In this document: positions 1 through 8,112 of the stretch, piece after piece
Layout of the letters: each line of letters opens with the position of its first letter
Position numbering within the stretch: the first letter of the stretch is position 1
Source: Actinomycetota bacterium
GTDB taxonomy: Bacteria > Actinomycetota > Thermoleophilia > Gaiellales > F1-60-MAGs149
NCBI GenBank assembly: GCA_009885805.1
Contig: VFJZ01000035.1
Coordinates: 74,107 to 111,081, forward strand
Direction of reading: 5' to 3'
Length of the DNA stretch: 36,975 bases
Notes under the pieces: model-generated
The model's input: the letters and a program-made list of their open reading frames with translations, nothing else
Database searches by the model: none
Told to the model about the DNA's origin: nothing
Translations under genes and position numbers: made by a program

Positions 1-563
1 GTCAGGATCGAGGCGACGAGGCCGAGTTGCGGCACACCTGCCAGGCGCGACTTCGCGTACAACGGACCGAGCGCGTAGAAGATGCTCGAACCGGTCAGGC
101 AGAGCGCGCCTCCGATCGCGTAGCGATCACCGCCGACCTCGAGACCGTAGACGGCCACGACGCCGGCGAAGCCCAACGCGACGCCGACCACCCGCAGGCC
201 CGTCGCCCGCTCGGCGCGGTCGAGGCCGATCGCCAGCACCGCCACGAAGATCGGCACCGACCCGTTCAGGACGCCGGCCAGGGACGACGGAATCCACTGC
301 TGCCCGACCGTGATCAGGGAGATCGGCGTCGCGATCTGGATCACGCCGGTGACCGCCAGCGGCCTGGCGTGCGACCGGAGGGCGCCGAGTCCGCCCGCGG
401 CGATCGCGAGCGGCCAGATGACGAGCGCGCCGAGGGTGATGCGCGCCCAGCTGATCGTCCACGGGTCGAGGCCACGCAACGCGACCTCGTTGAGCGCGTA
501 CGACCCGCCCCAGACGAGCGCGAGCAGCAGGATGCCGAGAGCGGGGCGGGACACGTCGGGCAT
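1..563 (-). CDS. EamA/DMT-family transporter, C-terminus cut by window edge
   Basis: The minus strand reads open from an ATG at 563 to the window edge, giving 187 residues. The protein begins MPDVSRPALGILLLALVWGG and shows evenly spaced hydrophobic helices typical of the drug/metabolite transporter superfamily. Visible motifs are WGGSYALNEVALRGLDP in the first helix and loop, and the QQWIPSSLAGVLNGSVPIF stretch characteristic of the end of an EamA repeat. A full EamA protein has about 300 residues and 10 helices, so roughly the last third lies outside the window. The substrate cannot be told from sequence. Its ATG overlaps the ATG of the divergent ogt gene by two bases, so one of the two starts may really lie further in (a GTG follows 9 bases inside each). 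Confidence 0.85.
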   Translation of the reverse strand, partial: MPDVSRPALGILLLALVWGGSYALNEVALRGLDPWTISWARITLGALVIWPLAIAAGGLGALRSHARPLAVTGVIQIATPISLITVGQQWIPSSLAGVLNGSVPIFVAVLAIGLDRAERATGLRVVGVALGFAGVVAVYGLEVGGDRYAIGGALCLTGSSIFYALGPLYAKSRLAGVPQLGLVASIL

Positions 564-1053
564 GATCTCCGACGTGTCCGCCCGTCGCCGCATCGACTCG
601 CCGATCGGGCCGCTGACGCTGGTCGCGTCGAGCGCCGGCCTCGCCGCGATCGGCTTCGGGCACACCGAGACCGAGGGCGGCGCCGATGACGAACCCATCC
701 TCGACCAGGCCGAGGCCGAGCTCGGCGAGTACTTCGCCGGCGAACGGGAGGTGTTCACGGTTCTCCTGGATCACGGCCCCGCGGGCGATTTCCGGCACGC
801 CGTCAGGGAGGCGATGCGGGACATCGCGTACGGACGGACGGTCAGCTACGGCACCCTCGCCGTGGCGATCGGCAAGCCCGGCGCAACGCGGGCGGTCGGC
901 ACCGCCTGCCGCACGAATCAGCTGCCGATCGTGATTCCGTGCCATCGCGTCGTCCGGGCAGACGGCACGATCGGCGGCTATGCGGGCGACCTCGTGGGCG
1001 GTCTCGACATCAAGCGACACCTGCTTCGGCTCGAGGGCTGCCAGCTTTTCTAA
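562..1053 (+). CDS. ogt: Methylated-DNA--protein-cysteine methyltransferase (MGMT/Ogt)
   Basis: A 163-residue suicide repair enzyme that moves the alkyl group from O6-alkylguanine in DNA to its own cysteine. The active-site motif IPCHRVV is present, preceded by a winged-helix domain (GRTVSYGTLAVAIGKPGATRAVGTACRTN). The C-terminal GGYAGDLVGGLDIKRHLLRLEG matches the family end. The N-terminal domain (IDSPIGPLTLVASSAGLAAIGF) is complete. I place the start at the ATG at 562 because the N-terminal domain begins right after it; a GTG at 574 would cost four residues. Its stop codon lies inside a perfect 10-bp dyad (1049-1073). It stands alone and diverges from the EamA transporter. Confidence 0.93.
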   Translation: MISDVSARRRIDSPIGPLTLVASSAGLAAIGFGHTETEGGADDEPILDQAEAELGEYFAGEREVFTVLLDHGPAGDFRHAVREAMRDIAYGRTVSYGTLAVAIGKPGATRAVGTACRTNQLPIVIPCHRVVRADGTIGGYAGDLVGGLDIKRHLLRLEGCQLF

Positions 1054-1075
1054 CCGTCATGTCGACGGTTAGACT
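1049..1075 (+). promoter_or_regulatory. Perfect 10-bp inverted repeat overlapping ogt stop, next to a -10-like box
   Basis: Arms TCTAACCGTC (1049-1058) and GACGGTTAGA (1064-1073) are perfectly complementary around a 5-base centre, and the left arm contains the ogt TAA. The hexamer TAGACT (1070-1075) fits an actinobacterial -10 box for the sigma-factor gene at 1135. The dyad could be an operator covering the spacer, or a terminator for ogt. There is no T-tract, so I prefer an operator. Confidence 0.45.
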
Positions 1076-1134
1076 GGCGCTGGAAGTGCCCGGCACCTTC
1101 AACGCCACCGACCATCGCGGCCGTCCACCAGCGA

Positions 1135-1665
1135 ATGAAGCCGCCCGCCCTGATCGCGTCGCCCGAGGACCAGCGGCTGATCGCGGCGCTCCGGGCGGGC
1201 GACGAGAGCGCCTTCAGGTCGCTCGTCGGGATGCACCACCGCGCGCTCCTGCGCCTCGCGCGGATGTACGTGTCGAGCGACGCGGTCGCCGGGGAGGTCG
1301 TCCAGGAGGTCTGGATCGGCGTGCTCGGCGGCCTCGACCGCTTCGAAGGCCGATCGTCGTTGAAGACGTGGCTTCACCGGATCGCCACCAACATCGCCAA
1401 GACGCGAGGCGTCCGCGAGTCGCGCACCGTCCCGTTCTCGAGCCTCACGGGCCCGGACGACGACGGCCCGGTGCTGGAACCGTCGCGCTTCACCTCGGCA
1501 CCGGACGCCGGCTGGTGGGCCAGTCCGGTACAGCCGTGGGCGCGCGGCGCCGCGCCGATCGCCGTCGACGGCGAGGCGATGGGTCGGATCCGCGAGGCGA
1601 TCGACGAGCTCCCGGAGACGCAGCGGGCGGTGATCACGATGCGGGGCTGGAAGTCGGGCGCGTAG
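1135..1665 (+). CDS. ECF sigma-70 factor, truncated within region 4
   Basis: A 176-residue protein with an intact sigma region 2 (ALRAGDESAFRSLVGMHHRA, then the core-binding stretch EVVQEVWIGVLGGLDRFEGR and TWLHRIATNIAKTR). The linker is followed by the first helix of region 4 (AIDELPETQRAVITMRGW). It then ends KSGA-stop, exactly where ECF factors continue for another 35-45 residues through the -35-binding helix-turn-helix. The next gene, convergent ROK kinase, starts its stop codon three bases later and is complete, so the end looks like a rearrangement junction. Without the HTH it should not recognise a -35 element by itself. It may be a remnant, or it may act by sequestering core polymerase. 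Confidence 0.8.
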   Translation: MKPPALIASPEDQRLIAALRAGDESAFRSLVGMHHRALLRLARMYVSSDAVAGEVVQEVWIGVLGGLDRFEGRSSLKTWLHRIATNIAKTRGVRESRTVPFSSLTGPDDDGPVLEPSRFTSAPDAGWWASPVQPWARGAAPIAVDGEAMGRIREAIDELPETQRAVITMRGWKSGA

Positions 1666-1675
1666 CGGCTACGCG
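1659..1675. repeat. Palindrome containing both stop codons of the convergent sigma/ROK pair
   Basis: CGCGTAGC (1659-1666), one base, then GCTACGCG (1668-1675). The TAG of the sigma fragment and the TAG of the ROK gene lie in opposite arms, so the junction is symmetric. It may form a short stem in either transcript. There is no T-tract. Confidence 0.4.
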
Positions 1676-2637
1676 GCGCGCAGCGCCGCGCCGATCGCGC
1701 CGCCGAGGTCGCCGAGGGCGGCGACGTGGACCGCCGGCGGGCGGTCGGCGACGAACAGGTGCGGCTGCATGGCGACGGCGATGCGATCCGCGTACGGCTG
1801 CCCGAGACGCGTCCCGAGGCCGCCGCCGATGACCACGGCCTCGACATCGAGGAGGTTGACCGCCGAGGCGATGGCGGCACCGAGCGCGGCGATCGCCTCG
1901 TCGACGAGGCGGGTGGCGAGCGAGTCCTTCCGAGCAAGGGCGTCGGCCCAGACGCGGCTCGTCAGGCGCTCCTTGTCGCGCCGCCTCTGGATGTCGAACA
2001 GGGACGTCTTGCCCCCCTTCTTGACGAACTTCCGAGCCCGGGCCTCCATCGCGCCACGGCCGGCGTAGGCCTCCAGGCAGCCGCGCCTGCCACAGGGACA
2101 GGGCGCGCCGTCGAGGGTGACGACGACGTGGCCGATCTCGCCTGCCTTCCCCCGCCCCGTCCAGCGCTTGCCGTCGAGGATCAGGCCGCCGCCGACGCCG
2201 GTGCCCCAGAAGACGCCGAGCAACGACCGGTAGGGCCGACCGGCACCCAGGCGGAATTCCGCCTCCGTGGCGAGGTCGACGTCGTTGCCGACGGCAACCG
2301 GCACGCCGAGGTCCTCGGCGAGCGCGCCGCCGAGGCCGAAGGAGCCCTCCCAGCCCGGGATGTTCCCCGATCGTGCGACCACTCCCGACGCCTCATCGAC
2401 CGCGCCGGGCGCGCCGACACCGACGGCGACGAGTTGCGCCGGGGCCGCACCGGCCGCCGCGACGGCCTCGCGCATCGTCTCCGCCATCGCGATCGCCACG
2501 CCCTCCGGCCCATCGCCACTGGGCGTCGGACGCCGCGCCTGGCCGCGGACGACACGGCGGCCGTCGATCGCTACTGCCTGGATCTTGGTGCCGCCGAGGT
2601 CGATGCCGCCGCGGAGGCGTGCGCGTGTCGTGGCCAT
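1669..2637 (-). CDS. ROK-family sugar kinase (glucokinase-like)
   Basis: A 322-residue cytosolic kinase that uses ATP to phosphorylate a hexose or amino sugar. The N-terminal phosphate motif is GIDLGGTKIQAVAID. The ROK signature begins GTGVGGGLILDGK and continues into GKAGEIGHVVV. The zinc-binding CPCGRRGCLE is complete, as is the catalytic GNDVDLATEAEFRLG. Length and both domains are normal for the family. A substrate cannot be assigned: many ROK proteins are glucokinases, others act on N-acetylglucosamine or mannose. Being a kinase with C-terminal ALRAA and no N-terminal helix-turn-helix, it is not a ROK repressor. It starts 9 bases after the stop of the membrane protein at 2647, so it may be the last gene of that operon. 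Confidence 0.9.
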   Translation of the reverse strand: MATTRARLRGGIDLGGTKIQAVAIDGRRVVRGQARRPTPSGDGPEGVAIAMAETMREAVAAAGAAPAQLVAVGVGAPGAVDEASGVVARSGNIPGWEGSFGLGGALAEDLGVPVAVGNDVDLATEAEFRLGAGRPYRSLLGVFWGTGVGGGLILDGKRWTGRGKAGEIGHVVVTLDGAPCPCGRRGCLEAYAGRGAMEARARKFVKKGGKTSLFDIQRRRDKERLTSRVWADALARKDSLATRLVDEAIAALGAAIASAVNLLDVEAVVIGGGLGTRLGQPYADRIAVAMQPHLFVADRPPAVHVAALGDLGGAIGAALRAA

Positions 2638-2646
2638 CGACTCACT

Positions 2647-3957
2647 CTACGCAGCCGCACGCCGGTCGGTCGCGAGGACGACCGCGATCACCGCCCCGAC
2701 CAGCGGGTAGACGAGATACGACGTCTGGAAGACGCGCGCGATGAACACCAGGAGCAGCATCGAGGCGGCGAAGCCGGCGGCCGGGAGCCACGGCGCTGGC
2801 GCCCGTCGCTGCGCAAGGAGCAGGAGCAGGGTCGCCGGGAGCCAGGTGACGAGCGCAATCGGCGCGAACGGGTAGCTGCCGGCGCGCTCGATCAGGCCCG
2901 CCTCGACGAGCAGCCCGCTGAGGCCGTAGCCGATCACCCGGTACGTCTCGGCCCCGAACGTGATCGTGTCGTCCACGAACGCGGCCGCATCGCTGACGGC
3001 GAAGCCGAGGATCGGCAGGCCGACGACGGCGAGCAGGGCCAGGAGCGGCCGCCGCAGGGCAGTGAAGCGCCCGAGCCGCCACGCCTCGAGAGCGAGGAAC
3101 GGCAGCGCCACGATCGCGAACTGCTTCAGGAGGATCGCCGCGCCGACGAGGGCGAAGGCGGGCGTGAGGCGGCGACGCTGCACGCAGGCGAACGCGAGGA
3201 CGAGGAGGAGCAGAGCCGGCGCGTCAGCGGTACCGAACCACGCCGCCCGCACCGACAGCGGGTTGGCGGCGAGGACGGCGCCGGCGATCAGGCGCACCGT
3301 CAGCGAGCCGCGCAGGAGCAGCGTCGCCGGCAGCAGCGCCAGCGTGCAGAGGAGCACGGCGAACCGCGCATCGTCGAACGGCGCCGGCGCGAGTTGCGCG
3401 GCCGCGCCGAACAGGGCCATGCCGGGGAAGTACGGGAAGTGGTCGAGCGCGACGATCGCGGCGCGGTCGTCCGGCGCGGTGCCGTCGAGGCCATAGACGC
3501 GCTCCATCCCCGTGCCGTCGTAGCTGCGTCCGTACGGACTCGACCCGTCGAGCAGCAAGTCGCCGGCGATCTCGATCTGGTAGCTCGAGTCGTTGACGTG
3601 GAACCAGGGCGCGGTGCCGTCCCGCAGCCCGATCTGCAGCAGCGTCGCCGGCATCGTCAGCGCCGCGACCACCACGACTGCGGTCCCGATTGCGATCCGG
3701 CACCGCCACCGCGGCGCGCGAACCAGGAGGCAGGCGATCAGACCCGCGACGCAGAGGACACCCGCGAGCACCGCGATGGCGCGCAGGAGCGCCGGATCCC
3801 ACTGGCCGTCCGCCGCGCGCACGAGCGGGCCGAGCACGCCGCTGCCCAGAGCCGGCCCGGTTCGCCACTCCGTCGGATCGGAGCCGAGCTCCGCGACGCT
3901 GACCGCGACGAGCGATCCGAGCGCGCCACAGACCAGCGCGGAGCGCTCGCGAGTCAC
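2647..3957 (-). CDS. Multi-pass GT-C-like membrane protein (GT87/mannosyltransferase-type)
   Basis: A 436-residue protein with about ten hydrophobic helices. The first extracytoplasmic loop holds NDSSYQIEIAGDLLLDGSSP, followed by LDHFPYFPGMALFGAAAQL. A loop of this kind with the pattern Y..A..LL.G.SPY is typical of GT-C lipid-linked sugar transferases of the GT87/DUF2029 group. This is my closest match and not a firm assignment. The GTG start overlaps the TGA of the beta-propeller gene (GTGA), so the two are probably translationally coupled. A surface polysaccharide role would suit the O-antigen-ligase-like gene upstream. Substrate and acceptor are unknown. Confidence 0.72.
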   Translation of the reverse strand: MTRERSALVCGALGSLVAVSVAELGSDPTEWRTGPALGSGVLGPLVRAADGQWDPALLRAIAVLAGVLCVAGLIACLLVRAPRWRCRIAIGTAVVVVAALTMPATLLQIGLRDGTAPWFHVNDSSYQIEIAGDLLLDGSSPYGRSYDGTGMERVYGLDGTAPDDRAAIVALDHFPYFPGMALFGAAAQLAPAPFDDARFAVLLCTLALLPATLLLRGSLTVRLIAGAVLAANPLSVRAAWFGTADAPALLLLVLAFACVQRRRLTPAFALVGAAILLKQFAIVALPFLALEAWRLGRFTALRRPLLALLAVVGLPILGFAVSDAAAFVDDTITFGAETYRVIGYGLSGLLVEAGLIERAGSYPFAPIALVTWLPATLLLLLAQRRAPAPWLPAAGFAASMLLLVFIARVFQTSYLVYPLVGAVIAVVLATDRRAAA

Positions 3958-5270
3958 TTCGGCTCGAGCCCGTAGAGCCAGCCGTAGCCGACGACGTAGA
4001 GGCGCTCGCCGTCGCCGATCACGGGGGTGTAGCGGCCTTCGTCCCGCCGGAAGATGATCTTGCCGCGTCGCAGGTCGAGGCCGAACGTCCGGCCCGGGCC
4101 GCCCTTCACGAACCGCGCCGAACCCTTGTTTCCGCTCCCCTCGATGGTCGAGTAGTACACGACCCCGTCGATGATCGTCGCGGCGCCGTGGATGGCCGCG
4201 GGCGCCTGCCGGCGCCACTTGATATCGCCGGTCGCGGCGTCGAGTGCGACGAGGTAGCCGTCATACGTGCCGACGTAGACGGTGCGGCGCCAGATCGCCG
4301 GGGCGCTGTAGACGTAGGTGCCGGCCCGCCGCGCCCAGCGGAGCTTGCCGGTCTTCTCGCCGAACGAGTACACGTAGCCGTCCGTGTTCGGCGCGTAGAC
4401 CCGGCCGTAGGCGACGGCCGGCGTCGCGTAGAAGTACTCGCGACTGCCGAACGACGAGAACGACGAGTTGCGCCAGATCAGGCGACCGGTCACTGCGTCG
4501 AGTGCGTAGAAGCGACCCTTGTCCGAGCCGACGAAGACGACCCCGTCGTGATACGCGACCGAGGACGTGATCCCGGAGTCCGCCCTGAAGCTCCAGACCT
4601 GACGGCCGTCGACCGCGTCGAGCGCGACGATGCGGCCGTCCCAGCCGCCGAAGTAGAGACGCCCCGCGACGTGGAGGATCGAGGACTCCACCACCTGCGT
4701 CTCGGCCTTCCAGCGCAGCGCACCGGTCGTGGCGTCGACCGCGACGATCAGGCCCCTCGCGCCGGCGACGCGCCGGCAGCGACCGTGCATGAAGGCGTGG
4801 TAGACGACGCCGTCGGCGTACGCGGGCGATCCGGCCGAGCAGCGCTTGAAGTCCCGCTGCCAGACGACGGCGCCGGTCGCGCCGTCGAGCGCGTACAACT
4901 CGCCGCGCGACTCGGCGACGAACAGCTTGCCGTTCGCGGCAACCGGCGGGAACTCGATCAGCCGGGTGTCGCGTTTCCACAGCGTCCTGAACGGCGGTCG
5001 CAGCCCGGGCATGTCGGCGACCCGCGTCCGGCCCGGTTCCAGCCCGTACATCGGCCAGGCCACGAGGCGTTTCAGTTCGGGCTGCGACCCGCCGGCGGTC
5101 ACGCTCAGCGTCACGCCGGCTGGCTCGAGAGCGGCGTCGAACTCCTCGGTGGAGGAGCCGAGCACGAGCCGCGTTCGCGTCTGGTCGTTGACGTACCACG
5201 CGGCGCTGCCGCCCGCGACGACGACGAGCGCAGCGGTGGTCGCGAGGACCGGCTTCCAGCGCACCCTCAC
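3954..5270 (-). CDS. Membrane-anchored PQQ-type beta-propeller protein
   Basis: A 438-residue protein with an N-terminal signal anchor (VLATTAALVVVAGGSAAWYV, about residues 8-27), then repeated beta-propeller blades. Each blade has the pattern G.vYalDa.TG...W: YALDGATGAVVW, VAVDATTGALRW, VALDAVDGRQVW, YALDAVTGRLIW, YSFGEKTGKLRW and VALDAATGDIKW. This is the BamB/PQQ-like fold. I see no PQQ-dehydrogenase catalytic residues, so a scaffold or binding role outside the membrane is more likely than an enzyme. The GTG start at 5270 overlaps the O-antigen-ligase TGA by four bases. It lies between two polysaccharide-type membrane proteins. Confidence 0.85.
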   Translation of the reverse strand: MRVRWKPVLATTAALVVVAGGSAAWYVNDQTRTRLVLGSSTEEFDAALEPAGVTLSVTAGGSQPELKRLVAWPMYGLEPGRTRVADMPGLRPPFRTLWKRDTRLIEFPPVAANGKLFVAESRGELYALDGATGAVVWQRDFKRCSAGSPAYADGVVYHAFMHGRCRRVAGARGLIVAVDATTGALRWKAETQVVESSILHVAGRLYFGGWDGRIVALDAVDGRQVWSFRADSGITSSVAYHDGVVFVGSDKGRFYALDAVTGRLIWRNSSFSSFGSREYFYATPAVAYGRVYAPNTDGYVYSFGEKTGKLRWARRAGTYVYSAPAIWRRTVYVGTYDGYLVALDAATGDIKWRRQAPAAIHGAATIIDGVVYYSTIEGSGNKGSARFVKGGPGRTFGLDLRRGKIIFRRDEGRYTPVIGDGERLYVVGYGWLYGLEPK

Positions 5271-6754
5271 GTCGAAGCCCCGGCCGGCGCGACGACGGAC
5301 GGCTCGGCGGCGTCTGCCACCGGCTGTTCGGCACCGACCCTGACAGCGGCGCAGGCGCCGGCGATCGCGGCGATCGCCCAGAAGACGGGACCGGAGAAGA
5401 ACTGCGCGTAGCCGAGCCCGTGCGTCAGCAGCGCGGCAAGGTCGGCGGCGAGGATCGCACGCAGCGCCCGGCCGGGGACGCGCCGGATCGCCAGGACGAT
5501 CGCGCCCAGCAGTCCAGCGAACAGCGTCAGGCCGATCGCGCCCAGTTCGGAGGCGACCTCGACGAGGACGTTGTGCGGCGCGATCTGGCGGCGCTCCTGG
5601 GCCGTCCGCCCGGTCGCGGCGCCGAAGCCACCGAGGCCGACGCCGGCCACCGGGTGGCTCCCGAAGGTCTCCGACCCTCGCTCGACGAGCCCGGCGCGGC
5701 TCGAAGTCGCGCGGTCGAGCGAGCGGTCGGCAAGCGACGTCACCTGCGGCTGTGAGATGAGGAGGAGGACCCCGACCGCGAGGACGCCGAGGACGGCCAC
5801 GACGACTGTCGTCCGCCGCCACGCGAGCAGGGCGAGCACCGCGGCGCCGGCCGCCAGCGCGAGGAAGCTGGTCTGGGAGAACGACACGACGAGACCCGCG
5901 AAGATCGGCACGACGGCGATCGCGACGCCCAGCAGTGAGCGCCGGGCGGGGCCGAACAGGCAGAGGCCGGCGACGGTCAGCAGCGCGAAGACCTGAACGC
6001 GACCGAAGATGCTCGGGTCGTGAAGCAGCGAGTTGACGCGGAACAGATCCGAGTAGGCGTTCGCGATGTCGATCTTCGGGTTGTCGATGAAGGTCGTCTT
6101 CGTCAGCCACTGGTAGACGGCGACGATGCCGAGCACCGCGGCGAGCAGGACCTGCACGACGGGGAGCGTCGCCATGAACGGGCGCTCCCTGACGGCGCGC
6201 GCGGTCAGGGTCGCGAGGACGCCGAGCGGGACGAACGTGCCAGCCAGCGCGAAGACGCCACGGTCGAGGTCGAACGTCCAGTGGAGGCTCGCCGCCGCGT
6301 AGACGACGAATGCCGCCAACGGCAGCCCGACGATCCCGACGCCAGACGGGCGCGCCCTGCCGCGAACCGTTGCCACCGCGAGGGCGACGAGGCCGCAGGC
6401 CAGGATCGCGTAGAGGGGGAGCAGGAAGTGCGCAGGGCGGACCGGGTTGGCGAGCGGGAAGCGGAGCGCGACGACGAGCCCCGCAACGGGTACGAGCCAG
6501 GGCCAGCGCAGCGCGCCGGCGACGCCGAGGATCGCGGCGCCGCCGATGCCGACGAGGGCAGCGACGACGAAGAGGGGCGACCGGTCGAAGGCGGCGCCGA
6601 GATCGGGGGCCTGCGCGGCGATCAGCGGCCCGGCGCCGATAACCGTCGCCGCGATTCCGGCCAGGCGCATCACCGCTCCGCGGTCGAGGAGCAGGAGCGC
6701 GACGCCCACGGCGGCGACCAGGCCTGCGTACGGAAGGAGCTCGTCGGAGGTCAC
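5267..6754 (-). CDS. O-antigen ligase / polymerase-like membrane protein (Wzy_C family)
   Basis: A 495-residue protein with about twelve hydrophobic helices. Family hallmarks are RVNSLLHDPSIFGR before helix VFALLTVAGLCLF, the FSQTSFLALAAGAA helix, and the long periplasmic loop ending GVGLGGFGAATGRTAQERRQ, then APHNVLVEVASELGAIGL. These define the Wzy/WaaL O-antigen ligase group, which moves or polymerises undecaprenyl-linked glycans at the outer face of the membrane. In a Gram-positive-type cell the product would be an exopolysaccharide or teichoic-type glycan, not LPS. The GTG start at 6754 follows the metalloprotease stop by 25 bases, and its stop overlaps the next gene, giving an operon-like order. 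Confidence 0.88.
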   Translation of the reverse strand: MTSDELLPYAGLVAAVGVALLLLDRGAVMRLAGIAATVIGAGPLIAAQAPDLGAAFDRSPLFVVAALVGIGGAAILGVAGALRWPWLVPVAGLVVALRFPLANPVRPAHFLLPLYAILACGLVALAVATVRGRARPSGVGIVGLPLAAFVVYAAASLHWTFDLDRGVFALAGTFVPLGVLATLTARAVRERPFMATLPVVQVLLAAVLGIVAVYQWLTKTTFIDNPKIDIANAYSDLFRVNSLLHDPSIFGRVQVFALLTVAGLCLFGPARRSLLGVAIAVVPIFAGLVVSFSQTSFLALAAGAAVLALLAWRRTTVVVAVLGVLAVGVLLLISQPQVTSLADRSLDRATSSRAGLVERGSETFGSHPVAGVGLGGFGAATGRTAQERRQIAPHNVLVEVASELGAIGLTLFAGLLGAIVLAIRRVPGRALRAILAADLAALLTHGLGYAQFFSGPVFWAIAAIAGACAAVRVGAEQPVADAAEPSVVAPAGAST

Positions 6755-6779
6755 AGCCCCGTCGGAGTCTACCGGTGAG

Positions 6780-8051
6780 CTACCGGCGGGCTGCCTCAAG
6801 CCGGACGGTCGCACTGCGCGGGCCCGGGTTGACGACGATGACGATCGCCTCGCCGGCCAGGTCGGCATCGATCTCGAACTCCACGGCGCCGTTGTGGTCG
6901 CGGCGACGGAAGGCGACGCCCTCCAGTCGAACGCCGGCCCCGGGGACGCCGCGGACGCTGATGGTTACCGTGCCCGCCTCATCGCCCCAGGCGACCCCGG
7001 GGAAGCGGTAGCCGACGGCGGCGACCGTGATCCGAGCCTCTGCCGTCCGGCGCGCCGTCAGGTCGAGCGAGGGTGCTGGCGGTGGCACGTCGGCCAGGTA
7101 GGCCGGCGGGAGGGTCGTCCCGCCGAGGGGCCCGGCGCCGACCAGCGCCGTCGCGTAGCGCAGCAGCACGGCGGGCAGGTCGGGCAGGACGGCCCGCAGC
7201 GTCGTGTCGCCGTTGCTACGACGCCGGACGCGCCCGGCGCGCCGGAGCAGGTCGGCGACCACGCCCGGCCTCGCCTTCCCTCCGCTCGCCTCGTACCAGA
7301 ATCCCCAACCGTCGTAGCCCTGAGCCAGCACCGACGCGCGCCGCCGCGCCGACCGCAGCAGGCGGGCCGGCAGGCGACCGAGGAACGGACCGTCGGCCTC
7401 GAACGCGTCGGGGGTGACGACGGCGGCCATCCAGTTGGCGGTTCCCTCGCTGATCGCCGTCGGCAGCAGGTCGAGGCGCGGCGCGGCGCGGCACTGGATG
7501 CCGTGGAAGTACTCGTGCGCGAGGGTCTCGCGGAGGAGTCGCTCCGGATCGATCGCTCCCTGCAGCCGCGCACCGATGCTCGTGTACGCGGTGCCCATCG
7601 TCGGGCGGCCGCCGCGGACGACGGACCTGCACCAGGTCGAGCCGTCCTCGCCGGCTCGTTGGCGAGCGAGGTAGATGTCGTAGCGCCCGTCGCCGCCGTC
7701 GCGCCGCAGCCAGGCGTCCGACCGCGGTGCGGCGAAGCCAAGCGCGAGTTCGGCCGCGCGGATCGACTCGATGAACTGCAGAACCTGGCGCGCGATGAAG
7801 GGAACGGTCGCGCACGACGCGTCCCGTGCGCTCGGCCCGGACGGCAGATGGGGCGAGCCGCGGGTCTCGTCCCAGATGACCCGGAAGTGCCGTGTCCCGG
7901 CCGCGCACAGCAGCGATCCCGGCGCGTAGCCCGGCCCGAGAGCAACCCGGCCCTGCGCAATCGCCGTACCGCGAACGGCCGCGATCGCCGACGCCGGCCA
8001 GGCGAGTGCGGCCACGGCGAATACGAGCACCGCGGGGCGCAGCCACGTCAT
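6780..8051 (-). CDS. Secreted zinc metalloprotease with HEYFH motif
   Basis: A 423-residue protein with a signal peptide (MTWLRPAVLVFAVAALAWPA, likely cleaved near ASA/IAA). The zinc-binding HEYFHGIQ is followed about 20 residues later by SEGTANWMA, which would supply the third ligand glutamate; this pairing is found in HEXXH families annotated as MXAN_6640-like. The segment FRVIWDETRGSPHLP near the N-terminus and a C-terminal beta-rich stretch (VTISVRGVPGAGVRLEGVAF) suggest a catalytic domain plus an Ig-like domain. Family naming is from memory. A TAGATT box 7 bases before the ATG supports this start as leaderless. It heads the run of surface-polysaccharide genes below it. Confidence 0.78.
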   Translation of the reverse strand: MTWLRPAVLVFAVAALAWPASAIAAVRGTAIAQGRVALGPGYAPGSLLCAAGTRHFRVIWDETRGSPHLPSGPSARDASCATVPFIARQVLQFIESIRAAELALGFAAPRSDAWLRRDGGDGRYDIYLARQRAGEDGSTWCRSVVRGGRPTMGTAYTSIGARLQGAIDPERLLRETLAHEYFHGIQCRAAPRLDLLPTAISEGTANWMAAVVTPDAFEADGPFLGRLPARLLRSARRRASVLAQGYDGWGFWYEASGGKARPGVVADLLRRAGRVRRRSNGDTTLRAVLPDLPAVLLRYATALVGAGPLGGTTLPPAYLADVPPPAPSLDLTARRTAEARITVAAVGYRFPGVAWGDEAGTVTISVRGVPGAGVRLEGVAFRRRDHNGAVEFEIDADLAGEAIVIVVNPGPRSATVRLEAARR

Positions 8052-8058
8052 GGCAGCG

Positions 8059-8064
8059 AATCTA
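8059..8064 (-). promoter_or_regulatory. -10 box (TAGATT) of the metalloprotease operon, leaderless type
   Basis: On the minus strand TAGATT is followed by seven bases and then the ATG at 8051, the spacing expected when transcription begins at the start codon. No Shine-Dalgarno sequence is visible. A -35 element is not clear. Confidence 0.45.
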
Positions 8065-8112
8065 CCGCATCGAGGGCGCATACGCTTCCGACGGAACACG
8101 ACGGGGAGCACC

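Noticed and set aside
1726-3975. Very long plus-strand open frame, 749 codons
   Set aside because: It lies opposite the ROK kinase and the GT-C-like protein, is rich in Arg, Asp and Glu without any domain, and results from high GC with few stops.
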